Positions 9,494-19,000 of a stretch of DNA of 64,000 nucleotides are shown here, in pieces. The notes under the pieces are model-generated. The model did no database searches and was not told the DNA's origin. It saw only the letters and a list, made by a program, of their open reading frames with translations. Location of the stretch: positions 143,574 to 207,573 of the forward strand of contig NZ_QJVD01000002.1 of assembly GCF_003219815.1 (NCBI RefSeq), read 5' to 3'. Positions within the stretch are counted from its first letter, which is position 1; each line of letters begins with the position of its first letter. The position numbers were made by a program, and so were the translations under genes. This stretch comes from Arthrobacter livingstonensis (GTDB lineage: Bacteria > Actinomycetota > Actinomycetes > Actinomycetales > Micrococcaceae).

Positions 9494-9519
9494 TGTGGAC
9501 AACCACAGCATGTGGATAA
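9494..9519 (-). promoter_or_regulatory. Two DnaA-box-like 9-mers in a divergent promoter region
   Basis: On the minus strand, TTATCCACA (9519-9511) and TTGTCCACA (9502-9494) lie 17 bp apart, start to start. The first equals the E. coli consensus and the second the form favoured in high-GC actinobacteria. They lie between the divergent YgjP-like and RRE/E1-like genes. Two boxes without AT-rich DNA do not make an origin; a regulatory role is possible but unproven. Confidence 0.45.
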
Positions 9520-9610
9520 CTTCAAGCGGGCATCGGGCAGTTGTGCCAAGATCAGAAAGGGACGGCCGCAGCGGGACGGACACCGCCCCCTGCCCCCTTG
9601 GGAGGCGGCA

Positions 9611-10705
9611 ATGACAACCATCAACCCCGGGCTTCGCCTGGTCAGCAGGGGCGCAAGAAGCATCCAAATCGGCGTGGGTCCGGGCGGCACCATCATCGAC
9701 GGTCTCCAGCCGGACGACCTGCGCTTCATCGATGCCCTTCGCAGTGGCATTCCGGACGTGGAGGTCATGGCCGCGGGCCGTGCCCTCGGGCTGCCGGAGA
9801 CGCGCGTCCGGGAAATTTGCGCCAACCTCGAGGGGCTGCTTTTCAGCGACGGCGAACTGCGCACCCAAGGTTTCCGTGCGGAGCGGCTCCTGCCGGAGCG
9901 TTCCGCCCTCCTGGGCCTGCACCGGGCGCCATGCCAGGGCTACATGGAAAGGCGGGAACGCAGCGTGGTGCATGTCACGGGGCTCGGACGCACGGGTGCT
10001 GCGCTTGCACTGGTGCTGGCCAGCGCTGGCGTGGGCACCCTCCTGCTGGAGGACGACAGATCCGTGACCGCCGTCGATGTCAGCCCGGGATCGTTCAGGC
10101 TCGCCGACATCGGGCTGCCCCGCTCGGCGGCCGTGCGGAGGCATTTGCTGGCCCTGGATCCCCGATGCCACGCACATGTGCTGCACGATGGGGGCACGGG
10201 CGGGCCGGACACGCGGTGCCTGGACCTGGCCATCGTGGTGGCGCACGACGCCGTCGGCGCCGGAACGGCCGCCCGCTTCATGAGTACCGACAGGCCGCAC
10301 CTGTTTGTGCTGGTGCGCGAGCAGGACGGCACTGTGGGACCCCTCGTCCTGCCAGGTGAAACCGCGTGTGCGGAGTGCGTTGAACGGCACCGCAGCGCCC
10401 ACGATCCCCAATGGCTGCAGGTGTGCGAGCAACTGGCGGCAGAAGGCGGACCGGACCGGGAGCGCCGTCCGCCGCCTCAACTACTGGAAGACGCGGCCCT
10501 GTCCACGGCACTGGCCGGCACTGCGGCAGCCCAGGCGCTGCTCTTCCTCGACGCCGTCAACCAGCCCAGCACATGGTCCTCGGTCCTTACATTCCACCGC
10601 GACAACGCCCGCTGGAGCCGGGAAGAGTTCGCGGCCCACCCGGACTGCGGCTGCCAGCTGCAACGTCAGGCGCTGGAGACGATCTCCAGCACGGCCTCGC
10701 CGTAG
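9611..10705 (+). CDS. Orphan RRE/E1-like protein (TOMM leader-binding, ThiF-related)
   Basis: 364 residues; GGGAGG lies about 6 bases before the ATG. Residues 1-95 (IQIGVGPGGTIIDGLQP...) resemble the RiPP-recognition winged helix found at the start of TOMM cyclodehydratase partner proteins. Residues 115-320 form a ThiF/E1-like Rossmann domain with GLGRTG at 124-129 and LLLEDD at 145-149. Two cysteine pairs, CAEC (253-256, followed by VERHR and DPQW) and CGC (346-348), are the likely structural zinc site and are typical of the ocin-ThiF-like family. No YcaO, dehydrogenase or precursor peptide gene is nearby. The equivalent Mycobacterium tuberculosis position is Rv3196. Its 3' end overlaps uvrD2 by 40 bp tail-to-tail. 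Role unknown. Confidence 0.78.
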   Translation: MTTINPGLRLVSRGARSIQIGVGPGGTIIDGLQPDDLRFIDALRSGIPDVEVMAAGRALGLPETRVREICANLEGLLFSDGELRTQGFRAERLLPERSALLGLHRAPCQGYMERRERSVVHVTGLGRTGAALALVLASAGVGTLLLEDDRSVTAVDVSPGSFRLADIGLPRSAAVRRHLLALDPRCHAHVLHDGGTGGPDTRCLDLAIVVAHDAVGAGTAARFMSTDRPHLFVLVREQDGTVGPLVLPGETACAECVERHRSAHDPQWLQVCEQLAAEGGPDRERRPPPQLLEDAALSTALAGTAAAQALLFLDAVNQPSTWSSVLTFHRDNARWSREEFAAHPDCGCQLQRQALETISSTASP

Positions 10706-12813
10706 CGTTCCAGCTTCGAAGGGCCGACGCCGGGCAGCGCTGACAGTGCCTGCAGGTCCTGGGGCGCGGCCTCGGCGATGGCCATGAGTGTGGCGTCGGT
10801 GAAGACCACGAACGCGGGCACTTCCGCCGTGGTGGCCTCCTTCAACCGCCAGGCCCGCAATTCCTCAAAGACGGCCTCGTCATACCCTGCGGGGCAGGTG
10901 GAACAACGGCCGATCTTCCGCTCTGCCCCGGTCGTGAGAACCTTGCCGCACACGCGGCACACCGACGGGGAGGCCGTTTTGCGGGGCTTGCGGACAGCGG
11001 GCTGGCGTGGGCCGGTCGGTGCGCCACCCACAGAGCTGGGCCGCAGACCGTCAAGGAAACGCGACGGCCTGCGGTTGGCCCGCCCGCCGGGCGTGCGCGC
11101 CGTGGACCAGGAAAAGTTCAGGAATTCCCGGGCACGGGTGATCCCCACGTACAGCAGCCGGCGTTCCTCGTCCACGGTTTCCGGGGTGTCGGCGAAGGAG
11201 ATGGGCATGAGGCCCTCGCTCAGGCCCACCAGGAACACCGCGTCCCACTCCAAGCCCTTGGCGGAGTGCAGGGACGCCAGCGTCACGCCCTGCACGGTAG
11301 GTGCGTGCTGGGCGGAGGCACGCTCGGTCAGTTCCGCGACGAAGTCCACCAGCGAGAACACGTGCTCGGGCGTGCTGCGGGAAACGACGAGGTCATCCGC
11401 CAACGCCACCAGTGCGGACAGCGACTCCCACCGCTCGCGCACGGCACCGCCGGTGGTGGGCGCTTCCGCCTGCCAGCCCAGGTTACCCAGGATGTCGCGG
11501 ACCAGCTGGCCCAGCGGCTCGTCCTCGGCCGCACGGGATCCTGCCCGCAGCTGCAGGATGCCGTCGCGGACTTCCTTGCGGGCAAAAAACCGCTCCCCGC
11601 CGCGCAGCTGGTATCCCACGCCAGCCCCCGACAGCGCCTGCTCATAGGCCTCGGACTGTCCATTGGTGCGGAACAGGACAGCAATTTCGCTGGCCGGGGT
11701 GCCGTGCTCAATGAGGGTCTTGATGCGCGCGGCCACCGCGCCGGCCTCGGCCTCGTCGTCGCTGCATTCCAGGAATTCCGGAGAAGGACCACCAGGTCGC
11801 TGGGCCACCAGCTCCAAGGGCGTCGACCAGAGGGCGTCGGCCGCGAGGCCGCCGCTGCGCCGGCTCTTGAGCAGCGAATTGGCCAGGCCCACCACCTGTG
11901 GCGTGGACCGGTAGTCGCGCACCAGCTTCACCACATTGGCCCCAGGGTAGCGGGCCGGGAAGTCCAGCAGGTGCCGCGGCGTCGCGCCGGTAAAGGAGTA
12001 AATGGTCTGGCTGGCGTCGCCCACCACGCACAGGTCGTCACGGCCGCCCAGCCAAAGGTCGAGCATGCGCTGCTGGAGCGGGGAGACGTCCTGATACTCA
12101 TCCACCACAAAGTGTCGGTACTGGTCCCGGACGGTGGCGGCCACGCGCGGGTCCTCCTGCAAAATGCCCACGGTGATCAACAGGACGTCCTCAAAGTCGA
12201 TGAGGTTCCTGTCTGCCTTGACGTCCTCGTAGGCCTGGAAGAGACGGCCGACGGCGAGCTTGTCCAGCCCTCCCGGCTCGCCGCGGTCCTGGGCCTGGGT
12301 CAGGTAGGTTTCCGGCGTCAGCATGGACACCTTCGCCCATTCAACTTCCGCTGCCAGGTCGCGGATGGCGGCCCGGTCCGTGGGCAGGCGCAGCCTGCGG
12401 GCGGCCTCCGCAATGATTTGGGCCTTGTGGTCGAGCAGGCCCGGAAGCTGGCCGCCGACGGCGTGCGGCCAGAAATACTGCAGCTGGCGCAATGCGGCGG
12501 CGTGGAAGGTGCGGGCCTGCACCGTTCCGACGCCCAGGTCGCGCAGCCGGGTGCGCATTTCCGCAGCTGCCCGGGCCGTGAACGTCACGGCCAGCAGGCG
12601 GTTGGGATTGTAGACACCGGTGTGCACGCCGTACGCAATCCGGTGCGTAATGGCCCGGGTCTTGCCGGTGCCGGCGCCGGCCAGGACACACAGCGGTCCG
12701 GCCAGCGTGGTGGCCACGGTGCGCTGTTCCTCGTCGAGGCCGGCCAGGATGCGTTCCTCGGCAGTGCGCTCATCCATCACGGGCAGACCCACCTGGCTGG
12801 GATCGTAGCTCAT
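10666..12813 (-). CDS. uvrD2: ATP-dependent DNA helicase UvrD2
   Basis: 715 residues of the superfamily 1A fold: Q-motif LDEEQ at 26-30, Walker A GAGTGKT at 46-52, motif Ia VTFTARAAAEM, Walker B VVDEYQDVSP, and late motifs SLHSAKGLEW and LLYVGITRA. The C-terminus carries the UvrD2 hallmarks: a tetracysteine zinc module (Cys619, 622, 637, 640) and an HRDC domain (about 648-712). UvrD2 is a 3'-5' helicase of actinobacterial genome maintenance, and essential in mycobacteria. Its ATG overlaps the nudC stop by 4 bp, so the two are probably translationally coupled. Its last 40 bp overlap the RRE/E1-like gene on the other strand. Confidence 0.95.
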   Translation of the reverse strand: MSYDPSQVGLPVMDERTAEERILAGLDEEQRTVATTLAGPLCVLAGAGTGKTRAITHRIAYGVHTGVYNPNRLLAVTFTARAAAEMRTRLRDLGVGTVQARTFHAAALRQLQYFWPHAVGGQLPGLLDHKAQIIAEAARRLRLPTDRAAIRDLAAEVEWAKVSMLTPETYLTQAQDRGEPGGLDKLAVGRLFQAYEDVKADRNLIDFEDVLLITVGILQEDPRVAATVRDQYRHFVVDEYQDVSPLQQRMLDLWLGGRDDLCVVGDASQTIYSFTGATPRHLLDFPARYPGANVVKLVRDYRSTPQVVGLANSLLKSRRSGGLAADALWSTPLELVAQRPGGPSPEFLECSDDEAEAGAVAARIKTLIEHGTPASEIAVLFRTNGQSEAYEQALSGAGVGYQLRGGERFFARKEVRDGILQLRAGSRAAEDEPLGQLVRDILGNLGWQAEAPTTGGAVRERWESLSALVALADDLVVSRSTPEHVFSLVDFVAELTERASAQHAPTVQGVTLASLHSAKGLEWDAVFLVGLSEGLMPISFADTPETVDEERRLLYVGITRAREFLNFSWSTARTPGGRANRRPSRFLDGLRPSSVGGAPTGPRQPAVRKPRKTASPSVCRVCGKVLTTGAERKIGRCSTCPAGYDEAVFEELRAWRLKEATTAEVPAFVVFTDATLMAIAEAAPQDLQALSALPGVGPSKLERYGEAVLEIVSSA

Positions 12814-13829
12814 TCCCTGCCGCCCGAGGTGGCATGGCCGGAGGGGGCGGCGCCGGTCCCGGCAGGGTCAGTGATGCTTTTGTCCGCAACGTCGCCAGGC
12901 TCCAGGATGGTTCCGCCGTACCAGTGTTCAATGAGAGCCCGGGCAATGGAAACGCGGCTCGAGATGATGGCTTCGCCGCTGAGCACGGCGGCCTGCAGCT
13001 CGTTGCGGCTGAACCAGCGCGCCTCGCGGACCTCGGTCCCGTCAGGGACTGCCGCAATGTCGTCGGTGTAGGCAACAAAGCCGAGCATGAACGACCGCGG
13101 GAACGGCCAGGCCTGCGAACCGAGGTAGTGCGTGGTGTGCAGGTGGACACCCACCTCCTCGGCGATTTCGCGCACGGCGCCTTGCTCGGCGCTTTCGCCG
13201 GCCTCGACAAATCCAGCCACGGTGGAGTACCTGTTGGCTTCCCAGGCGAAATTACTGGCCAGCAGAATCCTGTCGTCCGCCCCGACGACGGCGACGATCG
13301 CGGCGGGGTCGGTGCGCGGGAAGTGTTCGGAACCGTCGGCGGTGCAGCGGCGCATCCAACCGGCATGTTCCGGGATGGTGGGGGCACCGCAGCGGGGGCA
13401 GAAGCGGTGGCTCATGTGCCAATTCGCGACTGCCTGAGCCTCGACGAAAATTGCCGTGTCGGCGTCAGCCAACGCCTCCCCCACGTCCCGGAACCCGGAG
13501 AAAAAGGTGCCGCCGGGCACCCAGGGTAGGTCGCCGGCATCGTCCGCCAACACCTTTAGGACAATGTCGGTGCCGGCGGGAAGCGTGGAGTGGATTACAC
13601 CAATTGTCTTGCCAAGGTACACGGTCACCGTACCGGGAGGCAGGTGGCCGGCGGCCTCCGCGGGGTCAAGGAAGGCCAGGCCGCCGTCGCGAACCAGCGC
13701 ACGGCCGCCCCGGAAAAGCACGATGCGGTGACCCGGGCTGCCCTGCACATTGTCCAGGAACCCGTTTTCACTGCGTTGTTCACAGTCTCGGTCGAGCACG
13801 GCTGCGGGGGACGGCAAAGCTTGAATCAT
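12810..13829 (-). CDS. nudC: NAD(H) diphosphatase NudC
   Basis: 339 residues. The Nudix box spans about 206-228 (GFVEAGESAEQGAVREIAEE), and the NADH-pyrophosphatase signature follows as SQAWPFPRS at 238-246. The enzyme hydrolyses NAD(H) to NMN(H) and AMP and can remove NAD caps from RNA. Of the four zinc cysteines of E. coli NudC, three are seen (Cys144, 147, 162); the fourth position is in CTADGSEH, so zinc binding may use another residue or be weakened. The N-terminal domain is divergent, as usual. The stop overlaps uvrD2. The ATG has no strong Shine-Dalgarno and TACGGT lies just upstream, so a leaderless transcript is possible. Confidence 0.92.
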   Translation of the reverse strand: MIQALPSPAAVLDRDCEQRSENGFLDNVQGSPGHRIVLFRGGRALVRDGGLAFLDPAEAAGHLPPGTVTVYLGKTIGVIHSTLPAGTDIVLKVLADDAGDLPWVPGGTFFSGFRDVGEALADADTAIFVEAQAVANWHMSHRFCPRCGAPTIPEHAGWMRRCTADGSEHFPRTDPAAIVAVVGADDRILLASNFAWEANRYSTVAGFVEAGESAEQGAVREIAEEVGVHLHTTHYLGSQAWPFPRSFMLGFVAYTDDIAAVPDGTEVREARWFSRNELQAAVLSGEAIISSRVSIARALIEHWYGGTILEPGDVADKSITDPAGTGAAPSGHATSGGRE

Positions 13830-13985
13830 GGTTCTACCGTACGCAGTCCTGCACGGTTTTTACATTCCACCGGGTGGATCTGTGGACAGTGCGTGACGCG
13901 CGCAACGCATGCGACATCTCGCGACTCGCCGCCGCAGGCGCAGACACTTGCCAGCTTGGCGCTCTACGGTGGAGGTGTGAGACGA

Positions 13986-15419
13986 ATGACTGCAATCGAA
14001 CTGGCCGCCATTGCCAGCGCCGCCGTGCCCGGACTCAACGTCACCGCGTTTGGGCCCGAACCCGACGATGCAGCCGATTTTAGCTCCGCGCTGCTGGTGG
14101 ACTCGGAAAACCGGCGGTGGCGGGTGCGCTCCCCCAAGCACGTTGAGGCCAGTGCCCGGCTGGAGACCGAGCGCGAGGTCCTGCGCGCCTTCGCCCCCGG
14201 CATCCGGGCCGAGTTGCCGTTCCTGCTGCCCACCGTGGCCGGGACCGTGCGGCAGGGCGAGTTGATCACCTTTGTTTATTCGCACATTGCCGGCAAGGCA
14301 GAATCCGTGGAGGAGCTGTCCGCGGGGGGCGCGGCCCTGGCCCTGGAAATCGGGGCCGCAATTGCCGCCATCCACGATCTGCCACAGGAACTGGTCACCA
14401 ACGCCGACCTGCCCAGCTACACCGCCAACGAGTTCCGCCAGCGCAAGCTCAACGAACTGGACCAGGCCGCCACCACGGGAAAAATTCCGCCGTCGCTGCT
14501 GCGCCGCTGGGAGCATGCCATGGAGGATGTGGCCCTGTGGCGCTTCAATGCCTCGGTGGTCCACGGCGACTTGCACGAGGACAACATTCTGCTGGACGGC
14601 CCCCGGGTTACTGCCGTCATGGGCTGGACCGACCTGCGGGTGGGCGACCCGGCCGACGACTTTGCCTGGCTGGTGGCCATCAACGACCCCAAGTTCGTGG
14701 ACACCGTCATGCAGGCCTACGCTGCTGCGCGCCACGAGACCCCGGACCCGCACCTGCTGCGCCGTGCGGCCCTGAGCGCCGAATTTGCGCTGGCCCAGTG
14801 GCTCGTCAAGGGCTTCGCCGCGGATTCCGCCCGCATGGTCTCCGATGCCGAAGGCATGCTGGCCACCTTGAAGGCGGACATCGATGCCCACGGCGGCCAG
14901 CCCATCAGCACCGAGCCCGCGCCGCCAGCCGAGCCCGCGGCCGAGAATTCTTCGGCGGCCGGGCCAGATGCCGCCGCCACGGGAACCATTCCGGTGGTCG
15001 GGCCCGCTCCGGCGGCCAATCCCGGGCCCGAAGCGGCGAGGGACCCGCTGGGAGATCGCGAGCAGCGGGAGCCGCTGGGCGGCGAGACCAAGATAGTGCC
15101 CCCGGCGGACGGTCCTGACACGGCCGCCACGGGGACCATTCAGGTGGTCGGACCCGCTCCTGTGTCCAAGCCCGTTTCGGTGGTCGAGCCGGCGCTGGCG
15201 GCCAAGCCCGGGCCCACAGCGGTGAAGGACCAGCTGGGGAGGGGGGCCGGGCCTGCCGCGACCTCCGGGACAAAGGCGGACGACGCCGGTGCCCCGTCCG
15301 CCGTCGAAGCGGAGGGTGCCGCCGAAGCGGAGTCCGATGACGACGCGGCCGGCTCCGGCGAGGACGTCGATACGACGGCCATGAAAGTCATTCCGCTGAA
15401 GGCGAAGCCTAAAAACTAG
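13986..15419 (+). CDS. Aminoglycoside/macrolide phosphotransferase-like kinase with repeat tail
   Basis: 477 residues from ATG 13986, preceded by GGAGG about 9 bases upstream. The kinase core (1-295) has the Brenner motif HGDLHEDN at 193-200 and GDPADDFAW at 220-228. The metal-binding segment before the latter reads AVMGWTDL instead of the usual V-I-D-W, so the catalytic details differ from drug-modifying enzymes. From about residue 305 the protein is Ala/Pro-rich and has two copies of a roughly 30-residue repeat beginning AATGTI(P/Q)VVGPAP. It is divergent from nudC. A resistance role is not supported; related APH-fold proteins beside uvrD2/adn genes are housekeeping-like and uncharacterised. 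Confidence 0.8.
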   Translation: MTAIELAAIASAAVPGLNVTAFGPEPDDAADFSSALLVDSENRRWRVRSPKHVEASARLETEREVLRAFAPGIRAELPFLLPTVAGTVRQGELITFVYSHIAGKAESVEELSAGGAALALEIGAAIAAIHDLPQELVTNADLPSYTANEFRQRKLNELDQAATTGKIPPSLLRRWEHAMEDVALWRFNASVVHGDLHEDNILLDGPRVTAVMGWTDLRVGDPADDFAWLVAINDPKFVDTVMQAYAAARHETPDPHLLRRAALSAEFALAQWLVKGFAADSARMVSDAEGMLATLKADIDAHGGQPISTEPAPPAEPAAENSSAAGPDAAATGTIPVVGPAPAANPGPEAARDPLGDREQREPLGGETKIVPPADGPDTAATGTIQVVGPAPVSKPVSVVEPALAAKPGPTAVKDQLGRGAGPAATSGTKADDAGAPSAVEAEGAAEAESDDDAAGSGEDVDTTAMKVIPLKAKPKN

Positions 15420-15428
15420 GTATCAACA

Positions 15429-15468
15429 GTTGCTGTTTCGCGCCGGATTTCCGGGGCGAAACAGCAAC
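15429..15468 (+). terminator. Hairpin terminator after the APH-like gene
   Basis: GTTGCTGTTTCGC (15429-15441) pairs perfectly over 13 bp with GCGAAACAGCAAC (15456-15468). The loop holds a second small stem (CCGG/CCGG around ATTT). It begins 9 bp after the stop codon at 15419 and precedes the lipoprotein gene. Confidence 0.8.
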
Positions 15469-15513
15469 CGTGGATGCCCGGTTTCACGACCGTGCCTGCG
15501 TAGAGTGGGCACC

Positions 15514-16002
15514 ATGGGGATAACTCGACGCGCACCGGCCATCATCGGCACGATCCTTATTGCCGCCCTAACACTTGCTGGCTGCACAAGCCCCGCGCCT
15601 GCGCCCAGCCAGGCCCCGCGTACGGCTGAAATCTCACCCTCGGGCGGGGCGGCCCCGAATGAGGCCATCATTTTCGAAGTCCAAAAGGCTTCGGTGGAGG
15701 GCTCCCCCACCCGTGGAACGGTACTGAAGCAGTACAGCGGCACAGGACCGGCAACAATTTCCATTGGCCCCCTCCCCAAGGGCCATAAAAAGCTGGGCAC
15801 CACAGTGCTCTGCAGCGGGACGGGTGATTGGAAGGTCAACATCGTCCAAGACGGAACGCCGGGCTGGGGCAGCAGCGGCTGCTCCCTGTCCGGTGGGAGT
15901 TCAATCGCCTACCCGGTGGCCAACTCTGCCAAGGACAGCACGGTCAAAGTTGATGTCGCCGCCAACGCCACGCTCTGGGCGACTGTCTACTCTACGAAGT
16001 AG
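15514..16002 (+). CDS. Small secreted lipoprotein, function unknown
   Basis: 162 residues. A basic N-terminus, a hydrophobic stretch and the lipobox LTLAGC (acylated Cys near residue 24) mark it as a lipoprotein. A Pro/Ala linker (SPAPAPSQAP) follows, then a domain of about 110 residues with two cysteines (TTVLCSG and SSGCSLSGG) that may form a disulfide. I do not recognise a family. It is transcribed alone between the terminator at 15429-15468 and the convergent adnB. Confidence 0.8.
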   Translation: MGITRRAPAIIGTILIAALTLAGCTSPAPAPSQAPRTAEISPSGGAAPNEAIIFEVQKASVEGSPTRGTVLKQYSGTGPATISIGPLPKGHKKLGTTVLCSGTGDWKVNIVQDGTPGWGSSGCSLSGGSSIAYPVANSAKDSTVKVDVAANATLWATVYSTK

Positions 16003-16052
16003 CGTGCTTGATCGCCAGGCTCGATCACCGGGAAACGGCTCAGTCGCCGCGC

Positions 16053-19000
16053 TCAATCAGCGCGCGTGTACGCTCCAGTGACGATCGCTTCAAGTTCCTC
16101 CCTGCCGGCCAGGTCCACGGGACGGATCAACTTGTCCTGGCCTACGTAGTAAAACGCTGCCCGCACCTGCTCCAGCGGGACATCCTTGAGCCGGGACCAG
16201 GCCAGCCGGTACACGGCCAGCTGCACGCCGCGCACCGCCAGCTGCGCCTTGGACGGGACCTTGCCGGTCTTCCAATCGATCAGGTCCCAGCCGCCATCCT
16301 CGTCGCGGAAGATCGCGTCTATTCGCCCGCGGACCACGACGTCGGCCACCCGGGTTTCGATGGGCACCTCCAGTTCCGCCGGGGTCCGGTTGGCCCAGGT
16401 CGAGTTCTTGAACGTCTCCTGCATGTCCGCCAGCCCGTAGGCCTCGTCAACATAGGCGTCGGCGCCGGGAACCTCGTCCAGGTCCAGTTGGCCGGTGCTG
16501 CCAAAGAACTCCTCGATCCAGGCGTGGAACGCGGTGCCCTTGCGGGCAGCCATGCCCGGCTTGGTCGGCACGGGACGACGCATGGCGCGGGTGACCTTCT
16601 CGGCGTCCTCGCCCAGCGCCACGAGGCGGGAGGCGGAAATGTGCGGCGGCAGCTCCACCCGCAGCTGGTCCGACTCCACTTTTTCCTGCGCGAGCAGCAC
16701 TGCGGTTTCCGTGCCCCAGCGGGGATTGACCGCCAGGAACTCCGGCGTCCCCGGCACCGCGGCACCCGTGGCGCGTCGCTCTGCCCCCTCAACGGCGGCG
16801 GCGAGGACGGCGGAGGCGGACGACTCCACGTGCTCACGCCGGCCCGCCCGGGCGGCAACCCCGGTGCGGCCGACGATGACGGGCCCGTTGAGCGGATCGT
16901 AGGGCCAATCCGCCGTTTCCTCCCCGGCGTTGACGGGGTTCTCGGCCCCGTCCCCAGGGTTTTCGGACCACGGCCCCTGGCGTGCACTTTGGGTGACCCC
17001 GGAGGAGAGCGGCAGAAGTTCGGAAAGGAACAGCGACGGTTCCAGCGGTGCCTTGGCACTCCCCCACACCGTGGAACTGCACATCAAAAAGTCGCGGGCC
17101 CGGGTGAACGCGACATAGGCCAGCCTGCGTTCCTCCTCCTCGGCGTGGAGCTTCACGTCATCGGCGAACAGTTTCTCGTGGTCCAGCAGCGTCTTCACAT
17201 CAGGTACGTTCGTGTCCCACACCGGGAGGTCCTCGCGGTCGCCGCGCAGCGGCCAGGGCAGCGACTTGGCGCCCGTGGTCCACCGGTCTGCCTTGGCGCT
17301 GGGGAACGCCCCGGTGTTCATTCCGGGCACGAACACCACGTCCCATTCCAGCCCCTTGGACGCGTGGACGGTGAGCAGCTGGACGGCGTCGGGGTTGGCC
17401 TCCACGGCGGCTATTTCCAGGCCGCCCTCTTCCGACTCCGCCGTCTCCAGCCACGCCAAAAACGCCGTCAGGTCCACACGTTCGGCGGCCTGCATGAAGG
17501 TGGCGGCAGCATCGGCGAAGGCGTCGAGGTTGCGCCGTGCGTGGTGGATGCTCGAACCTGGCTTCGCGGCCAGCTCGATGTCCAGCAGCATGGTCCGCTC
17601 CACCACGCCGATCAGGTTGCTGAGGTCGTCGCCTACAAAGGTCCGCAGCACGCGCAGCTCGTCGCGCAGGGCCAGCAGCCGCAGGCGGGCCGTGTCCGTC
17701 AACGGCCGGGCGCCCTCGGGCCAGAACTCCGGGCCCAGGTAGTCCAGCGCCTCCACCAGGGACGCGGAATCGACGACGTCGGAGGTCACCACTCGCTCGT
17801 CCTCCGGCGCCGGCGCGTCCCCGGCCGCCAAACCACCCGCCGGGCCGCCATCCGACGGCCCGTCGGCGCCAAGCACTGCATCATCAAAAGCAACCCGGTT
17901 CTTCGCCGCCCATTCCCTGCGCCTGGCCAGGTAACGGGACCAGTCGGCAAAGGCCATCAGGTCGGCCGGCCCAATCCGCCACCGGGCGCCGGTCAGCAGC
18001 CGCATGAGTGCATCCGAGCGCCCGGGGTCGGCGATCACCCGCAGGGTGGCCACCAGGTCCACGATCTCCGGCGTGGACAGCAGCCCGCCCAGGCCGACGA
18101 TCTCGTATGGGATGCCGTGGGCGTCAAAGACCGATTGGAAGGTGCCAAACTGTGCACGACGGCGGCAGAGCACGGACACCGTCATGGCGCCCTGCACGCC
18201 ACGGCGGGACGTGAAATCGCCCTTTCGGTCCAGAATTTCCGCCGCAATCGCCTCGGCCTCTTCGAGTTCCGTGTCAAAGCGGGCCAGCACCACCTCCCCG
18301 TCCGGCGCGTTGGGCTTTTCCCGCAGCGGCGACACCACCACGCGCGGGCCGGCCTCCGCCCGCTCTGCAGCGCTCAGCCCGGCCGCCAGCTTCGCGTTGG
18401 CCTTACGCTCCTGCGCCGCCGTGAGCTCGGCGGACATGACGTTGGCTGCCTGCAGGATGTGCGCGGAGTTGCGCCACGCAATGGTGAGTTCGGCTGTCGA
18501 GGCCCAACGGCCGTCGTGCTTGGGGAAAATCTCGGGGAAACGGAACAGCTGGCCGGCGGAGGCGCCGCGGAAGCCATAGATGGACTGGTGGGGGTCGCCC
18601 ACGGCCGTGACGGGATGGCCGCCGCCAAAGAGTTTGGCGAAGAGCTGCAGCTGGGCGTGGGAGGTGTCCTGAAACTCGTCCAGCAGCACCACCTTGAAGC
18701 GCTGGCGCTCCATCTCCCCGGCGTGCGGGACCTCCTGTGCAATTCGGGCCGCGAGCGCCACCAGGTCGCCGTAGTCCAGTGCGTTGCGGCGGCGCTTGGC
18801 CCCGGCGTAGCGCTGGACCAGGTCCACCACGGTGCCGCGGGTGCGCAGCACGTCCAGCAGCTTCTCGGCAGCCAAGGTGCGCGGCTTCGCGGTCTCGGCA
18901 AGGTACGGCAGGTCCTCAAAGCCGGCCACCCAGGCATCCAGTTCGGCGCGCACGTGCAACGGGTCCTGCAGGTGTTCGGCGCATTCGCCAGCCAGGTCCA

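Noticed and set aside
9494-9519. Replication origin suggested by DnaA boxes
   Set aside because: Only two boxes, no AT-rich unwinding region, and no dnaA/dnaN/rpmH genes nearby.
8972-9610. Extension of the RRE/E1-like frame far upstream
   Set aside because: The added part lies opposite the YgjP-like gene and its promoter. The ATG at 9611 has the good ribosome-binding site and the domain begins there.
11266-13071. 601-codon plus-strand frame opposite uvrD2/nudC
   Set aside because: Antisense shadow; no recognisable protein features.
13986-15419. Antibiotic-resistance kinase
   Set aside because: Fold match only; the altered metal-binding segment and housekeeping neighbours do not support a resistance role.
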